Positions 10,232 through 22,740 are shown, numbered from the stretch's first letter. The stretch: 64,000 bases of DNA from Boswellia sacra (GCA_013180625.2 SNVD02009648.1:248001-312000); one strand, 5' to 3'. Numbers and translations: made by a program. The notes: a model not told the origin generated them from the sequence alone.

Positions 10232-11579
10232 TGATGAACACTTAAATATGTATATTTAATAAGAGCTTAGCTCATCATATTACATTAATAGTGTCATTAA
10301 ATTCTTCAACTTAAGCATATTTGTAGTCTTTGCATCTTTGGAATTAACTTCCTCTTAATTTTGGTTTTGTTATAGGTTTGGTAAAAATGACATAACTCTC
10401 TATTTATAGATCAGAATGGTGTAAATCTTAATGTTTTGAAAAGCTAATTAAATTATCTACAAGATTGTACTTCACAAGCATCATCAAATGCGGACTCTTA
10501 GTGGACCAAAAATGGGCTTGAATTGAACCCATCTGCAGATTCCACCCCGCCTGACCATGCCTCAGTATTTTGACCATATCTCTCAGAATACGTATCCAAA
10601 TCATATGAATCAAGATGTTCTAGAAATCTGAGAGAAATATCTACAACTTTCATGAAGACATGTGATTAAAATTCACCATAATTAAAGGTCAAAATCGGTG
10701 GTCAAATTCGGTTCACCTAATTATCCCAATTGTCAAAGTTGGTGCATCTAATATTTGACAATTATTCCTTTGTAATTTGACAAGTTTGCCCCTGAATGTA
10801 TCTATAAATAAAGGTGCCTTGTGACCCATTAGGGCATCTTGGCCTTTGCTGGGATCTTTGTATTGTGTTTCTCTCTTGTGTTTTTATGTTATTAATGAAT
10901 TTCCTTTTCTTACAATTTTATTTTCTTTCTCTTATAATGTCTTTCTAATTTCTCTCTTGCTAAGGTGAAAGGGTGAAACCCTTGATATGAGAGTAAGGAT
11001 TCTCTAACCCTTAATATATGCTTAATAATCATAATCTTATGTTGTTTATATGATTTATATTTATTTTCTTAATCAATCTTGACACCATCGTAAAGTGAAG
11101 GTCTTGATCCATTGTAGACAATCCTTGGTACATCAAATACTTGGATCCTTTCTAGATGTCGTATGGTTCTTTCTTACCGACACGAATCTAGTTAGGAACC
11201 TTGATTTGTTGTAGACATATGGAGATTGGCACATTGGATGCTTGAACCCATTTACAAGTAGTGGTATAAATATTGGTAACGAAACAAATATAATTCATAT
11301 AACTAAAATGGGTTGTTTATCCTTATTCGAAATATCAAGGGCGGATCCCCTAACCTTAGCTCTCATTATTATTGTGTTAATTTCTTTTACTTGCGTATTT
11401 TAATTATTCTCATCTATTGTTGGTATTATCTTATCAAATCTTTGAATCATCATATCATATTTGCTTAGCTTATAATTTGTAGTGCTAAAATTCCCCTTCC
11501 TTGGATCGACCCTGGTCTCACCGGGTTTATTACTTCGACACTCCTATACTTGGGAGACAATCCTTTTTCGGATGTGTCA
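10232..11579 (+). repeat. 5' LTR of the TR-GAG element
   Basis: Runs from TGATGAACAC to ggatgtgtca. It has a TATA-like TATAAATA at 10803-10810 (15941-15948 in the 3' copy). Confidence 0.92.
10803..10810 (+). promoter_or_regulatory. TATA-like box in the 5' LTR
   Basis: TATAAATA in a conserved context (gtatctataaataaaggtgcc) that is nearly identical in both LTRs, as expected for the element's own promoter. Confidence 0.5.
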
Positions 11580-11586
11580 AGTTTTT

Positions 11587-11604
11587 TGGCGCCGTTGCCG
11601 GGGA
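11587..11604 (+). promoter_or_regulatory. Primer-binding site (tRNA-Asp)
   Basis: TGGCGCCGTTGCCGGGGA, complementary to the 3' end of plant tRNA-Asp, eight bases after the LTR end. tRNA-Asp priming is usual for Athila-related gypsy elements. Confidence 0.92.
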
Positions 11605-11950
11605 AGTAATTTGGCGTACAAAATTGTAAGTATTTTCTTTTCCATTTCTATTTTTATTTTTTCTTGCATATGTTCATCTTTTCTCTCCCCATTTCTATTT
11701 TTATTTTTCTTGCATGTGTTCATCTTTCTTTGTCTTTTCCATTAGTTGCTAGCATTGTTAGTAGCCACTCATCTTCTTTGAAAAAAAAATACCATGTTCA
11801 AACCCAACTAAGAACATAAATGGATTGCATGAATCTTATGAGAACTTGTGCACAATCATGCATAGTCTTCCCTCATGTTGCAAAATATTTCAACCATGAA
11901 TCATTCAATTCTTACCCTACTTTCATGACCTAGATGTTGAAAACCCATAA

Positions 11951-13658
11951 TTGCACTTGAGAGAATTTGAAGAGTTTTATAACACATATAGTGACCTAAA
12001 TTGTAGCATAAACATCTTTAGATTAAAGCTTTTTCCTTTTTCTTTAAAAAATAAAGCTAAAACATGGCTACAAAATCGTAGGTCAGGATCTATTAGCTCA
12101 TGGGATGAAATGCAACAACAATTTCTTAAAAAATTCTTTCCTCCCTATAGAACAAATTCTCTCAAAAGGCAAATCATCAAGTTCACTCAAAAACAAGGAG
12201 AGACCTTTTACCAATGTTGGGATAGGTATAACGCATTGCTTAATACTTGTCCTCACCATGGTTTGGAAACATGGAGACTAGTTTTAATTTTCTATGAAGG
12301 TTTAACACATCAAGCTAGGCACATGGTAGATTTAATGTGTAATGGACAATTTGAAAACAAAGACCCTGATGAAGCTATGGATTACCTAGACTTACTAGCG
12401 AAAAAATGCCCAAAATTGGAACAATGTTGGCACCTATGAGGTACCAAGAACATCTAGTAGAGGCATTTATAACATTAGGGAGAATCATGATCATCATGCT
12501 AAATTTGCATCCCTAGCTATAAAAGTCGAGGATTTAGAAATGTGGTCTATGCAAGAAATTGTTTGTCACACTTGTAATTCTAGTGATCATCCTAAGGATG
12601 ATTGCCCAATTGTGCTTACCTTTAGAAAAAGTCTCCATGAGCAAACCAATGTTTTAAACACTTTCCAAAGGTCAAATCTTAATCCTTACTCACAAAATTT
12701 TGAATGGAAAAATCACTTGAATTCTGATTTGAGGAATGATAATAATGCACAATTTTATCAACCTCCCTTTCAATCATATCAAAATTTTCAAAAATCTCAT
12801 GATCAAGCATCTTATGAGGATCTCGAAAAAACATTGAATTCATTCATTGCAAAGTAAGAGGCTTTTAATAGTCAAGTTGCTCAAACTATGGCAAACTTGA
12901 ATAATGCTCTTGAAATACTTGCATTTGCACTTAATACTCATGAGACAGGTAAGTTTCCATCTCAATTAGAGCTAAACTTCATCAATCCACATGTGAGTAA
13001 TCCAAATGGCCAACATCTAAACGGAGATTCAGTAAGTACTCTTCATGATGGTAAGGTCGACAAAGAACATATTCTTAACCCTTATGAGAAAGATGATGAA
13101 TCAATCTTAAAGGGTAAGGAAGAGGTTAATAAACCTACACCTAACAAGGAAGAGATCGAATCCTCATTTATGCCCTCATGTCATCATGCAAAGGAACATA
13201 ACCAAAATTTTGACAATAATGAATTTTTCAAGCATGATGAATGTGAGGAAGCTAATAGGACTAAAACTAATATGGAAGACTATATCCAGAATAAGAATTT
13301 TTCAAGTCCTTCAGAAATCGGGTTAACTAGTTCATTTGAACCAAGTGTGCAACTAGAGCCTATTACTTCTAAAGAATTCTCATTGCTTGATTTTGTACAG
13401 GTGAAGCAGATTAAGAGTTGGGAGCCATGCTTTGAAAAAAGGCAAGAAGAAACATCCACACTCAAGAATGCATGCCTCAAGTACAAACAAACTCAATCAG
13501 TGGTAATCTCTTCCATTCTCACAAAAAAAGAGAGGTACCACCTCAATGGCATATTTTTAACCATGGTAAATTACTTTCGAAGAGATTCCTCTTTTGGCCT
13601 TTTTTCACAACTAACCAAATTTTATCCGTTTATGCCATATTTTCATTTTTATTCTTGA
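11951..13658 (+). pseudogene. gag: Athila-like gag, with frameshifts
   Basis: Three consecutive frames make up one gag. 11951-12439 carries the retrotransposon gag domain (FSLKNKAKTWLQNRRSGSIS, then SSWDEMQQQFLKKFFPP and GETFYQCWDRYNALLNTCPHH). A frameshift near 12405 moves the reading to a frame continuing as YEVPRTSSRG and into 12540-12857. That part has a CCHC zinc knuckle, CHTCNSSDHPKDDC, followed by a long Asn/Gln-rich segment. A TAA near 12855 separates this from 12888-13658, which begins ANLNNALEILAFALNTHETG, a feature of the same gag family. The protein would form the particle that packages RNA. It is not intact, and no pol follows. Confidence 0.85.
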
Positions 13659-15358
13659 TTTTTGCTATCATTTCTAGTTTGTTCTTATTTTATTTTATGT
13701 GCTTTTATTTTATTTGTGTGTTTGCATTTTGTTTTCTGGTCAAGTGGCGGATACGGTACTCTGTGACTTTTAAAGTCGGTTTTTCAGTTCCCTAAAAACT
13801 GTTGCTCACCTTGCATCCATTTTCTTTTATTCTCTCTCATTTTCTTCATAGTCTTGGGAATCTGACTAAAAACGTCCTTGTTTGCCAGTTTATAAGAAAA
13901 CTGGATGGGAAGCATATCCCCAACTCATAGAAGATGTTTAAGCCGTTTCTGGACGTAAAACCAGAGGAAGATGTGAGCCACAGTCACAACTACCTATACA
14001 AATGCATGTGTGCCATCAATTTTAAATTTCTTATCTTTTATTTTATTTGTAGCATTTTATTTTATGAGTCTTTCAGGTCATCTCTCTTGAATAACAAAAG
14101 CTTCAGGTAATGTCTCTTATGCTTTATCTCTCTACATTTAAACATTGAGGACAATATTTCATTTGGTTAGGGGGGAAGGATAGTAGACATAAGTGTGTCT
14201 TGAATTTTCTTTTTCTTAAAAAAAAAGTGAGTTAGTAATTAGATTCAGAGTGCGGTGTAAGGAGTTCAAATCCTCTTGAGACACATTTTGGGTCAGTAAT
14301 GGCAGAGTAAAGAGGACCAGTTTGAACTCTTGAAACCCATTCTAACCAATTTGTCATTTTGTTTTGATTTTGTGAACTCATTTTAGCTAACTTGATATTA
14401 TTTAGTTTTGATTTTCGAATTTCATAACAAGGAGGTCTTATTCATTTCACTTTGAATTATTCAAATCTATGAACTCTCACAACCTTATCATTTAATAAAC
14501 TGTATGTTTATGTACTCGTTAAGCAAGTATTCATGAATCTTTTTTCACACACACACACATACCTTGATGCATGATTGTGGGTGACAAAATGAAATGTTGT
14601 AATATTTGAGTTCTTTTGTTTTGTTTAGGATAACAACACAAAGGAAGGGGAAAGTTAAAAAAAAGAAAAAAAAGCAAAAAAAAAAAGAAAAGTGAAAAAA
14701 AAGAGAAAAAAAAGAAAGAAAGCAATTGTGGATAAGTTTGGTCTCGTAGCCTCCTTAATTCGAGCAATTAAGCCTGAGGGGTGCCTCAACACCTAATACC
14801 CTAAGACCAACTGGTTTGGGAGCTATTGGCCCAAAGCTCGCTACATGGATTAAGGAGAAAGCTTAATGGGATTGAACATTGCACTATCCACAAGTTTTTA
14901 AGCAAAAATAAAGCATCGGCAACCCGAGTCGTTAAGCTCGTAGGGGTGTCTTAACACCTAATACCCTAAGGCCAACTGGTCTGGGAGTCATTAGCCTAAG
15001 GCTCGCTACATGGGTTAAAGATGCATTCCTTCAAAAAAAGAAAAAAGAAAAGAGAGAAGAATATATATATATATATATAATGAATAAATGCCCCATACTT
15101 AAGGTTGTTAGCCCTAACAAATATTAGAACCGATATGACTTCTTTCTAATAAGCCCCATAGTCATGTGTTGACTGAGCACAAAAAGAAGGTTTATTGATA
15201 TCTTGACTGAAGGGTACATGAGTTATAAAAAAAACGGTTGAGAGTTTGTTTATTTGGATAAAATAAAAGAGAGTGCAATAATGACCGCCTTGGATGTAAA
15301 ATTCTATAAATCACTTCTAAATAATAACGTTTTAATTGCTAGGGACTAGCAATAAGCT
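13659..15358 (+). other. Non-coding 3' internal region of the TR-GAG element
   Basis: No pol. It holds an aaacattgaggacaatattt motif and a G-rich stretch at about 14150-14180 often seen 3' of gag/pol in Athila relatives, a purine-rich low-complexity tract (14645-14720), an AT dinucleotide run (15061-15081), and a duplicated domain of about 100 bp. Confidence 0.7.
14755..15020 (+). repeat. Two direct copies of a ~100-bp non-coding domain
   Basis: Copy 1 (about 14757-14865) and copy 2 (about 14925-15020) share aacacctaataccctaag, then ccaactggt and a string ending gctcgctacatgg. Both are non-coding. The conserved core contains short complementary segments (for example ctggtttgggag with neighbouring ggcccaa), which suggests RNA structure, but this was not folded. 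Confidence 0.75.
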
Positions 15359-15370
15359 GGTTGGGGGGTG
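15359..15370 (+). promoter_or_regulatory. Polypurine tract before the 3' LTR
   Basis: GGTTGGGGGGTG immediately precedes the 3' LTR start TGATGCACAC at 15371. Confidence 0.75.
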
Positions 15371-16736
15371 TGATGCACACTTAAATAAATATGTTTAATA
15401 AGAGCTTAGCTCATCATATTGCATTAATAGTGTCATTAAATTCTTCAACTTAAGCATATTTGTAGTCTTTGCATCTTTGGAATTAACTTCCTCTTAATTT
15501 TGGTTTTGTTATAGGTTCGGTAAAAATGGCATAACTCTCTATTTATAGATCAGAATGGTGCAAATCTTAATGTTTTGTAAGGCTAATTAAATTATCTACA
15601 AGATTGTATTTCATAAGCATCATCAAATTCAGACTCTTAGTGGACCAAAAATGGGCTTGAAGTGAACCCATCTGCAGATTCGGCCCAGCCTGACCATGCC
15701 TCAGTATTTTAACCATATCTCTCAGAATACGTATCCAAATTGTATGAATCAAGATGTTCTAGAAAGCTGAGAGAAATATCTACGACTTTCATGAAGACAT
15801 GTGATTAAAATTCACAATAATTCAAGGTCAAAATCGGTGGTCAAAGCGGTTCACCTAATTACCCCAATTGTCAAAGTTGGTGCATCTAATATTTGACAAT
15901 TATTCCTTTGTAATTTGACAAGTTTGCCCTTGAATGTATCTATAAATAGAGGTGCCTTGTGACCCATTAGGGCATCTTGGCCTTGGCTGGAACATTTTGG
16001 CTTTGGCTAGGATCTTGTATTGTGTTTTGTGTGTTTATGTTATTAATGAATTTCCTTTTTCTTGCATTTTATTTTCTTTCTATTATAATGTTCTTCTAAT
16101 TTCTCTTTTGCTAAGGTGAAAGGGTGAAACCCTTGATATGAGAATAAGGATTCTCTAACCCTTAATATGTGCTTAATAATCTTAATCTTATAATGTTTAT
16201 TCAATATGATTTATATTTAATTTCTTAATCAATCTTGACACCACTCGTAAAGTGGAGGTCTTGATCCATTGTCGACAATCCTTGGCACATCAAATGCTTG
16301 GATCCTTTCTAGATGTCGTATGGTTCTTCCTTACCGACATGAATCTAGTTAGGAACCTTGATTTGTTGTAGACATATGGAGATTGGCACATTGGATGCTT
16401 GAACCTATTTACAAGAAGTGGTATAAATATTGGTAACGAAGCAAATATAATTCATATAAATAAAACGGGTTGTTTATCCTTATTTGAAATATCAAGGGCG
16501 GATCCCCTAACCTTAGCTCTCATTATTATTGTGTTAATTCCTTTTACTTGCGTATTTTTATTATTCTCGTCTATTGTTGGTATTATCTTATCAAATCTTT
16601 GAATCATCATATCGTATTTGCTTAGCTTATAATTTGTAGCGCTAAAATTCCTTCCTCGTGGATCGACCCCGGTCTTACCGGGTTTATTACTTCGACACTC
16701 CTATACTTGGGAGACAATCCTTTTTCGGATGTGTCA
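15371..16736 (+). repeat. 3' LTR of the TR-GAG element
   Basis: Runs from TGATGCACAC to gtgtca, followed by the CACCT duplication at 16737-16741. It is near-identical to the 5' LTR over most of its length, with a small insertion near 15985-16010. Confidence 0.92.
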
Positions 16737-16741
16737 CACCT

Positions 16742-17082
16742 CTACCATCTCTTTGCTACACACTCTGCCACGTTTGCAAAAATATCAAGGAAATTCGCTT
16801 AAGTGCTAATAAGTAAACCATTTTGGATATGTTTATGGAGTCGGCTGTGAAGAGGTCAAAGCGAGAAAACTCTATATATTGCCAAATGGAAATGAAAATC
16901 GTGAATTTACACTATTTTTTTCAATAAGAAAGTTTTGGTTTGGGATAGGTGACATCATAATTATTATTCTTTCCATGTCTTTTGCTTATGTTTTGGTAGT
17001 TGCCATGTAGTTGACCTTTGCAATAGCAGAAGTCAATTATTGTATAAGGGTGGCTGTAATTCGTGCCAAAAAATACCCTATA
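16742..17082. other. Spacer, nothing recognised
   Basis: Continues the sequence interrupted by the TR-GAG element. No coding signal was found. Confidence 0.4.
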
Positions 17083-17420
17083 GAATTTTGCACGACTTAG
17101 TCGTGCAACTTGCACGACCTATTCGTGCCGAAAATTCCCTAGGCAATGGCCTCTGGAATTTTGCACAACCTAGTCGTGTCACCTGCATGACCCATTCGTG
17201 CTGAACATGCCTCATGCAATGCCCTCTGAAATTTTGCACGACCCATTCGTGTCAAAAATGCCCCATGCAATGCCCTCTGGAAGTTCGTGCAGCTGGTCGT
17301 GTAAAATTGTGAACAACAAAAAATTGTCACTAATGTTTTGCACAACTAGCACGACCCATTTGTGCAAAAACGTGACTTCTGCAATTTTGCATGACTAAGT
17401 CATGCGACATGCATGACCAT
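17083..17420. repeat. Palindrome-rich tandem array, left block
   Basis: Roughly 73-bp units (17083-17155, 17156-17228, and a shorter third) share attttgcac, cctctg and a near-palindrome TGCACGAC..GTCGTGCA. The clearest copy is at 17089-17107, tgcacgacttagtcgtgca. Similar units make a second block at 17940-18375. Dense short inverted motifs near element ends are typical of subterminal transposase-binding regions, as in CACTA elements, but I could not find the termini. Confidence 0.7.
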
Positions 17421-17423
17421 ATA

Positions 17424-17801
17424 GCTTTAAAGAATAATTCAAATAAGACATCAAATATTTGGGGTTCTCTTCTTACCAACAAAATACCAGGAAAAAAAAA
17501 ACCCAGATTGGGCTATACATACTTCGTTCGACCTTCACTTCACTTTGCAACTACAGGTTAAGAAACTCATATAGCTTTTCTGTAAATAGTCAAAAGACTA
17601 AAATTAGTGGACATACATTGTAGAACTTAATAAAAAAGCAAACTTGAGTTCAGACGAGGATCACTTACCTTTTTCATCATTAACAAACTTAGGAAGAAAT
17701 CTAACATCTTCCTGAGCTTTCTTCTGAAAACCAATTAAAAAAACAACTATATCACACATTCAATCAAAGAGAGAACTTTTGCTAAATCCAAATATGAAAC
17801 C
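17424..17801 (-). pseudogene. Copy of a bS6-family gene segment with one exon
   Basis: This segment is a second copy of 41048-41432, from the broken bS6-family gene to the right. It contains one exon on the minus strand, after an acceptor in ttttcagaag, reading KKAQEDVRFLPKFVNDEK and ending at a GTAAGT donor. This copy keeps an open frame where the 41-kb copy has a stop. Both ends are sharp and fall between the two palindrome arrays, so it looks like a captured segment. Confidence 0.75.
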
Positions 17802-17939
17802 GCAAAACGACAAACAATGACGACATAATAGATGGATACCTTATCTATAAACTAATAGAAAGAAGCAACTATAAAAGTATACAAAACAAACAAAATAACA
17901 AAATTGAGAATTTGTTTTAAGCTTAAAAAAAAGGACCTT

Positions 17940-18375
17940 TTTGACTGGGTCATGTTGGTAACATGACTTTGTCGTGCAAAAAATTGTGATATTTCTATAA
18001 AGTTCTTATCTACTGCACAACTGGGTCATGCCAGTTACACAACTAGGTCATGCAAAATTTCATATCTCACTTTCTTGCACGACTAGGTTGTGCATAGAGC
18101 ACGACTAGGTCATGCAAAATTTCGTGATAATATTAAGTTCTTATTTATTGCACGACCTGGTCGTGAAAAAAATCCAGATTTCACGTTTTTGCATGACTTG
18201 GACATGCCTAATTTTTTACTTAATTTTTTGCTCGAATGGGTTGTGAACTAATATGACATAGTCATTCAAAACAAAAGTAAGAATTTGTCGAGAAAATTCA
18301 TTGGGTGTTGACAATTACTGCACGACTTAGGTGCAGTATTTCACACCTTATATTTTTGCATGATGGACACTAGCA
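17940..18375. repeat. Palindrome-rich array, right block
   Basis: Many variants of gcacgac-ctggtcgtg and catgac-..-gtcatgc type motifs, for example tgcacgacctggtcgtg near 18157. It mirrors the left block and brackets the captured bS6 segment. Confidence 0.65.
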
Positions 18376-18913
18376 CTAACACTTTATTTAGGATAGAGAG
18401 TGAAATTATTAATGCAATTATTCTAAATTTCATAAATAACTAACTGAAGTGAACTTTACTCGTTTTGGAATGAAAATTATGAATCTTTATTAGTTGTTGT
18501 TATATTATTCATAATAACAAATATCTAAATAAAAAATCTTGAAATATTCTTTGTCACTTTTCCATTGTAGAAGCAAGCAAAGAATAAAATTAGATAAGAT
18601 CATAAATTTCAAAATTTCGAAAGGTTAATTGTCAAAGTGGAATATCAAACACAAAAATTTCAAGTATACCATAATCTAGATTAATAGTAAAATAGAGAGT
18701 CAAATTTAATAATAGTGTACTATTCAATCATCGTAGAGTTTTGCTTTTTAGTCTTTGTTCATTGTAGAAAGAATGTACACTTCCAGCCAAATGTAAGTCC
18801 ATATAATCATTTTCCTTGCAAATTAAATTATTCAGTTGAACGGGTACATTAAGAAGACAAATTTGTATATAGCAAAACTATGTAAACATACATTATTGAA
18901 AATGTTTTTGAAA
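18376..18913. other. AT-rich spacer, nothing recognised
   Basis: No coding or repeat signal recognised before the hAT target duplication at 18914. Confidence 0.4.
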
Positions 18914-18921
18914 CCCAAGAG
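18914..18921 (+). repeat. 8-bp target duplication of the hAT nest, left copy
   Basis: CCCAAGAG here and CCTAAGAG at 39659-39666 match at 7 of 8 bases and flank the TAGGG ends of the large hAT element. Confidence 0.75.
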
Positions 18922-19081
18922 TAGGGATGCACACATGTCGGGTCGGGTCGGGTCGGGTCCAACCCGACTCAACCTGATACATCATCAGGTTCATGCTTTT
19001 GTACCCGCAGTCGAGTTTTCAGAATACCAAAACCAATGACCAACCCGCCACTCGGGTCGGGTCGGGGACTCGAGTAGCAGG

Positions 19082-20094
19082 TTGGTCGGGTTGTACGTAG
19101 CCCATTTTCATTGTCTTCTTTCAATATATATTAGTGTTTATATTAGGCCCATAAATGGTTAAAAGATTATTTTATGTACAAAATTAGGCCCATTTTCATG
19201 AACTTTATCCCTTAAAGTGTTTTAAGCCTTAAGAAATTAAATTATTTCATCATCTAATTAGTTTTTGACCTATCCAATCCAACTATGAAATACAATCATC
19301 ACCATGAAAAGTTTGCACAAAACATGAAAAGTCTTGAAATCACCAGAAGTAGAACTTTCAATTTCAATTCATTTGAGGGCTGCTGAAAATCAAATGTCAT
19401 AATTCCTAAAGCATTTAACTACAAAACAATAAAAGATAATTATGGAGTCCAAGACTTAAAAATATACTGTCCAAAACTAAACACATAATTCTTATCCACC
19501 AAGTCTCCACTACTTCAAAATATAAAGTCGTAAATACAACACATAATTATGGAGTCCAAGTCTCCAATTTATAAAGTCCTAAATACAACACATAATTAAA
19601 ATATCCAAGTTACAACACTCTAACTTTCCAAGAAAGCATAAGATTCTAACATATTCTCCAACAAATTGAAAATAAGAAAACCAAACACTGGAACCAAATT
19701 ATAATCATCAACAACAAAGAACAAAACATAGAGTTACAATTCCTCAACCTTGAGATTGACGAGCCATCTCTTCTGCCAACTTCAAATAAACAAATTTGAA
19801 AACAGTATCAATGCTACATGCCAACAACTTTTAACAATACATATAACACTTAAATATACATAAAACTCAATAAGACAATAAGTAAACTTAAGTCTTAACT
19901 ATATAAAACTCAAAAATAGAAAGGTATTGAAATCGGTCATTACCTACCCAATTTCCACTCATCAATCAAGGTCCAAATGCTTAACTGCTGTTATGGTTGA
20001 TTTTAAAATATCTGTATTAATAAGAATCACAAAACAAAATAAGTTAAGTGTAACATTTAAAATGTATAATATAGTATAAAAATTTAATAAAAAT
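19082..20094. other. 3' flank of the hAT transposase, AT-rich
   Basis: No coding signal. It lies between the CG-rich subterminal repeats and the end of the transposase frame. Confidence 0.45.
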
Positions 20095-22022
20095 TTAAGT
20101 TAATAACCAAAAATCTATGATTCCTGACTCAATCGATGTATAAAACCCTACAGAATCCCTAGTGGCATCTTCTATTGTCTTTGAAGTAGGGAATACTTCA
20201 TCAATTAAAGTAGAAGTGATCCAATTCTGAGAGCATATTAAGGATTCAACCATTTTAGGAGTTAATGAACCCCTAAATTGGTCAAGGATACGCCCTTCAG
20301 TACTAAATGCTAACTCAGAAGCCATAGTAGAGAAAGGAATAGCAAGAACATCCTTTGCCATATGAGATAACACTAGAAAGTTGCCTTCATTTTGTTTCCA
20401 CCAACCCAAAATATCAAAATTGTCCTTCTTCCCTTGCAGATTAGTATTTCCTAGATAAGTCTCTAATTCATTTGATATCCCCGATTGGCTCAGATTGTCC
20501 ATAAATTTGTCAACTGGACCAACCCGGATCAACCCAATACCCAAATGCAACGACTTCAACTTCACTTATCACTAATGTGGTAGGGATACGATTAAGGATT
20601 GGATTTGAGGCTTCAGGCAACACCTCTTTAGAAGAGACATTTTCAAAAGATTTATAAGTTTCATATAGCCTCAATAACAATGTCTTAAGCTCTCCTATCA
20701 TTTCCTCTGACTTAGAAGCACCCCAATAACTCTTCTAAGTAAAAGCAAAGTACCTTAATTTGAATCTTGGATCAAGAACAACTGCAACAAGCAACAGTTT
20801 ATTAAATCTATCAAAAGAACCAAATTACTTGTCAAATTTCTTCTTTGTGTTTTTTGCCATATCACACAAAATACTAGTCCTTAGGTTTTGTAACTCCATC
20901 AATTGACCTGAATTCTCCATATCCTATTAAATGTAAGATGTGATGTCACAGTCAAAGAGGCACTAAACTGAAGAGTTACTTCATAAATTTTTTTCAAGAA
21001 ACAAACAAACAAAGTAGCTTGATCCCAATCATTTGATGTAGGTGGCCCTAACTTCTTGTCCTCTGCAAAGTAAAGTTTATAATGCCATCCTCTTCCTCCA
21101 AATGATCGAGTGTTTTTTCAAAGTGTAAAGCACTCTCCAACGTCAAATAAGTCGCATTCCATCTAGTGGGAAAATCCATTACTAAATTCCCCTTGTATTG
21201 AATCTTTTCATGCTTAACACAAGTCATAAATCTTTGCAATCTTGTAGGAGACGATCTCACATAACGAACAACATTACGAATACTAGTAATGGAGTTATCA
21301 AGATCTTTTAAAACCTCACCAACAGTCAGATTTATCGTATGGGCAAGACAACGCACGTGCATGTAATCTCCATCAAGAATAAGCCCATTAGCTTTCTAAC
21401 CCTACAACTTTTTCTTTACATAATTGATTGCCACTACATTTGCACTTGCATTATCCATTGTGATTGTGAATACATCCTGTAATCCCAAATCATGCAAACA
21501 CGCCTCAATTTGTTTTCCAATGGTATCCCCTTTATGATTCACAATCGGTGAGAAGCTTAAAATCCTTTTGTGCAAATTCCAGTTATCATCAATAAAATGT
21601 GTCGTAATCACCATATAATTCAAATTTTGTATTCAAGTCCAAATATCTATAGTGAGAAACACCCTAACCTTATTTGACTTGAAATACTTTTTCAAATTTT
21701 CCTTCTCATTCAAAAACATAGAAAAAATATCTCTTGCTACTGTTGTTATTGATGAGCATTCAAACTTGGGACATGCAATATCAAACCCTATACCTATAAG
21801 GTTACTAGCTGTCCCACTTTCTAATTTTTTTGGACCAAAAGAAAGAACTATTTGTTTCTCATCCTTCACTGCTTGTTGCTCACTCAAAATGTATTTAGGA
21901 CATCTCTCTAAATGATTCCAAAGTGTTTTAGTCCCGTGCTTCTTACTATCACAAAGGAAAGTCTTCCCACAATAAGTACAAATACACTTACCTCCTCCAG
22001 TTTTTTTAAAATGATCCCACAT
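20095..22022 (-). pseudogene. hAT transposase (Ac/RICESLEEPER type), decayed
   Basis: Read on the minus strand, domains come in the normal order. First is a BED zinc finger (CTYCGKTFLCDSKKHG ... HLERC, near 21990-21900). Then come the first catalytic Asp region (FLTIDIWT, ~21640), the second Asp region (ITMDNASAN, ~21450), the conserved VRCLAHTINL and FPTRWNATYL motifs (~21350-21170), and the C-terminal dimerisation domain (LAFSTEGRILDQFRGSLTP, ~20320-20260). Stops and frameshifts separate these blocks (near 21630, 21400, 21050, 20700 and 20510). The BED exon is cut at 22022 by the CACTA-like terminus, so the N-terminus is lost. In working elements this protein cuts and reinserts DNA in the nucleus. 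Confidence 0.9.
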
Positions 22023-22170
22023 CACTAGAAGAATTTTTTACGTATTTATCACTTTATAAGTTTTTTATTTGACATTTTTTTAAAAAGTGAGAAATATAAC
22101 ATTGATCTGAAAGTCAAACCTGTCTATTTATCTTATTTGTCACTTTTGTCTTTATTCAATTAAATATTTA

Positions 22171-22740
22171 TCATATTTTTATAAAAATGTGACAAGTATG
22201 TGAATATGTAATCTTTCTCATTCCCTTCTCACATTTTTCATCTTCTCTTTTAAGCAATATGAATATTATATTTTAAATTTTAATAAATAGAGAAGTAAAA
22301 AATCTCTAAACAATAATTAAATAATACAATTTTTTGTTTTATTATTTAATTAAAAATAATTTTTAAAAAACTTTAAAAGATAATATTTTTGTATAAATTA
22401 AATAATAAATTTTTAAAATTAAATTAATAAGAAGTAAATTTTTAAACATGAAAATTGTATGAAATAAATAAATTATTTTATACTTTCAAAGTGATTAAAA
22501 TCATATTGTTTAATTTTTTGATAAAAATTAAGAAATTAAAAATCTTGAATAAAATCTTATTTTGAAATAATATAACATTTATGCTTAAGTAAAAATTATT
22601 ATAATTTATTTTAGAAATTAAATAAAAACAATTAGTGTTTATAAAATATCCCACGTGTCATATTTAAAATATCCCACGTGTCATATTTTTATTGGTTAAT
22701 AAAATTTTAAACATACATATGTTTTACACCTCATAAAACC
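22171..22740. other. AT-rich interior, nothing recognised
   Basis: Strongly AT-rich, with a duplicated atcccacgtgtcatatt near 22650-22685. That string contains the CACGTG (G-box) core twice, which could act as promoter elements for the fragment to the right. Confidence 0.4.

Larger units (their letters stand above)
10232..16736 (+). mobile_element. TR-GAG type LTR element: gag only, no pol
   Basis: LTRs at 10232-11579 and 15371-16736 start TGATG and end TCA. The element has a perfect tRNA-Asp primer-binding site, a 5-bp target duplication and a G-rich polypurine tract. The only coding content is a gag of the Athila-like type; nothing resembling protease, RT or integrase lies between its end (about 13.66 kb) and the 3' LTR. 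Gag-only elements of this kind are known in plants as TR-GAG elements. They would depend on the polymerase of a related full element. The two LTRs differ at a few per cent of positions by eye. Confidence 0.92.

Noticed and set aside
14531..14767. 78-residue minus-strand frame rich in Phe and Ser
   Set aside because: It is the translation of a purine-rich low-complexity tract.
17083..18375. CRISPR-like array
   Set aside because: The units are degenerate, variable in length and have no regular spacers; the sequence is a plant nuclear repeat.
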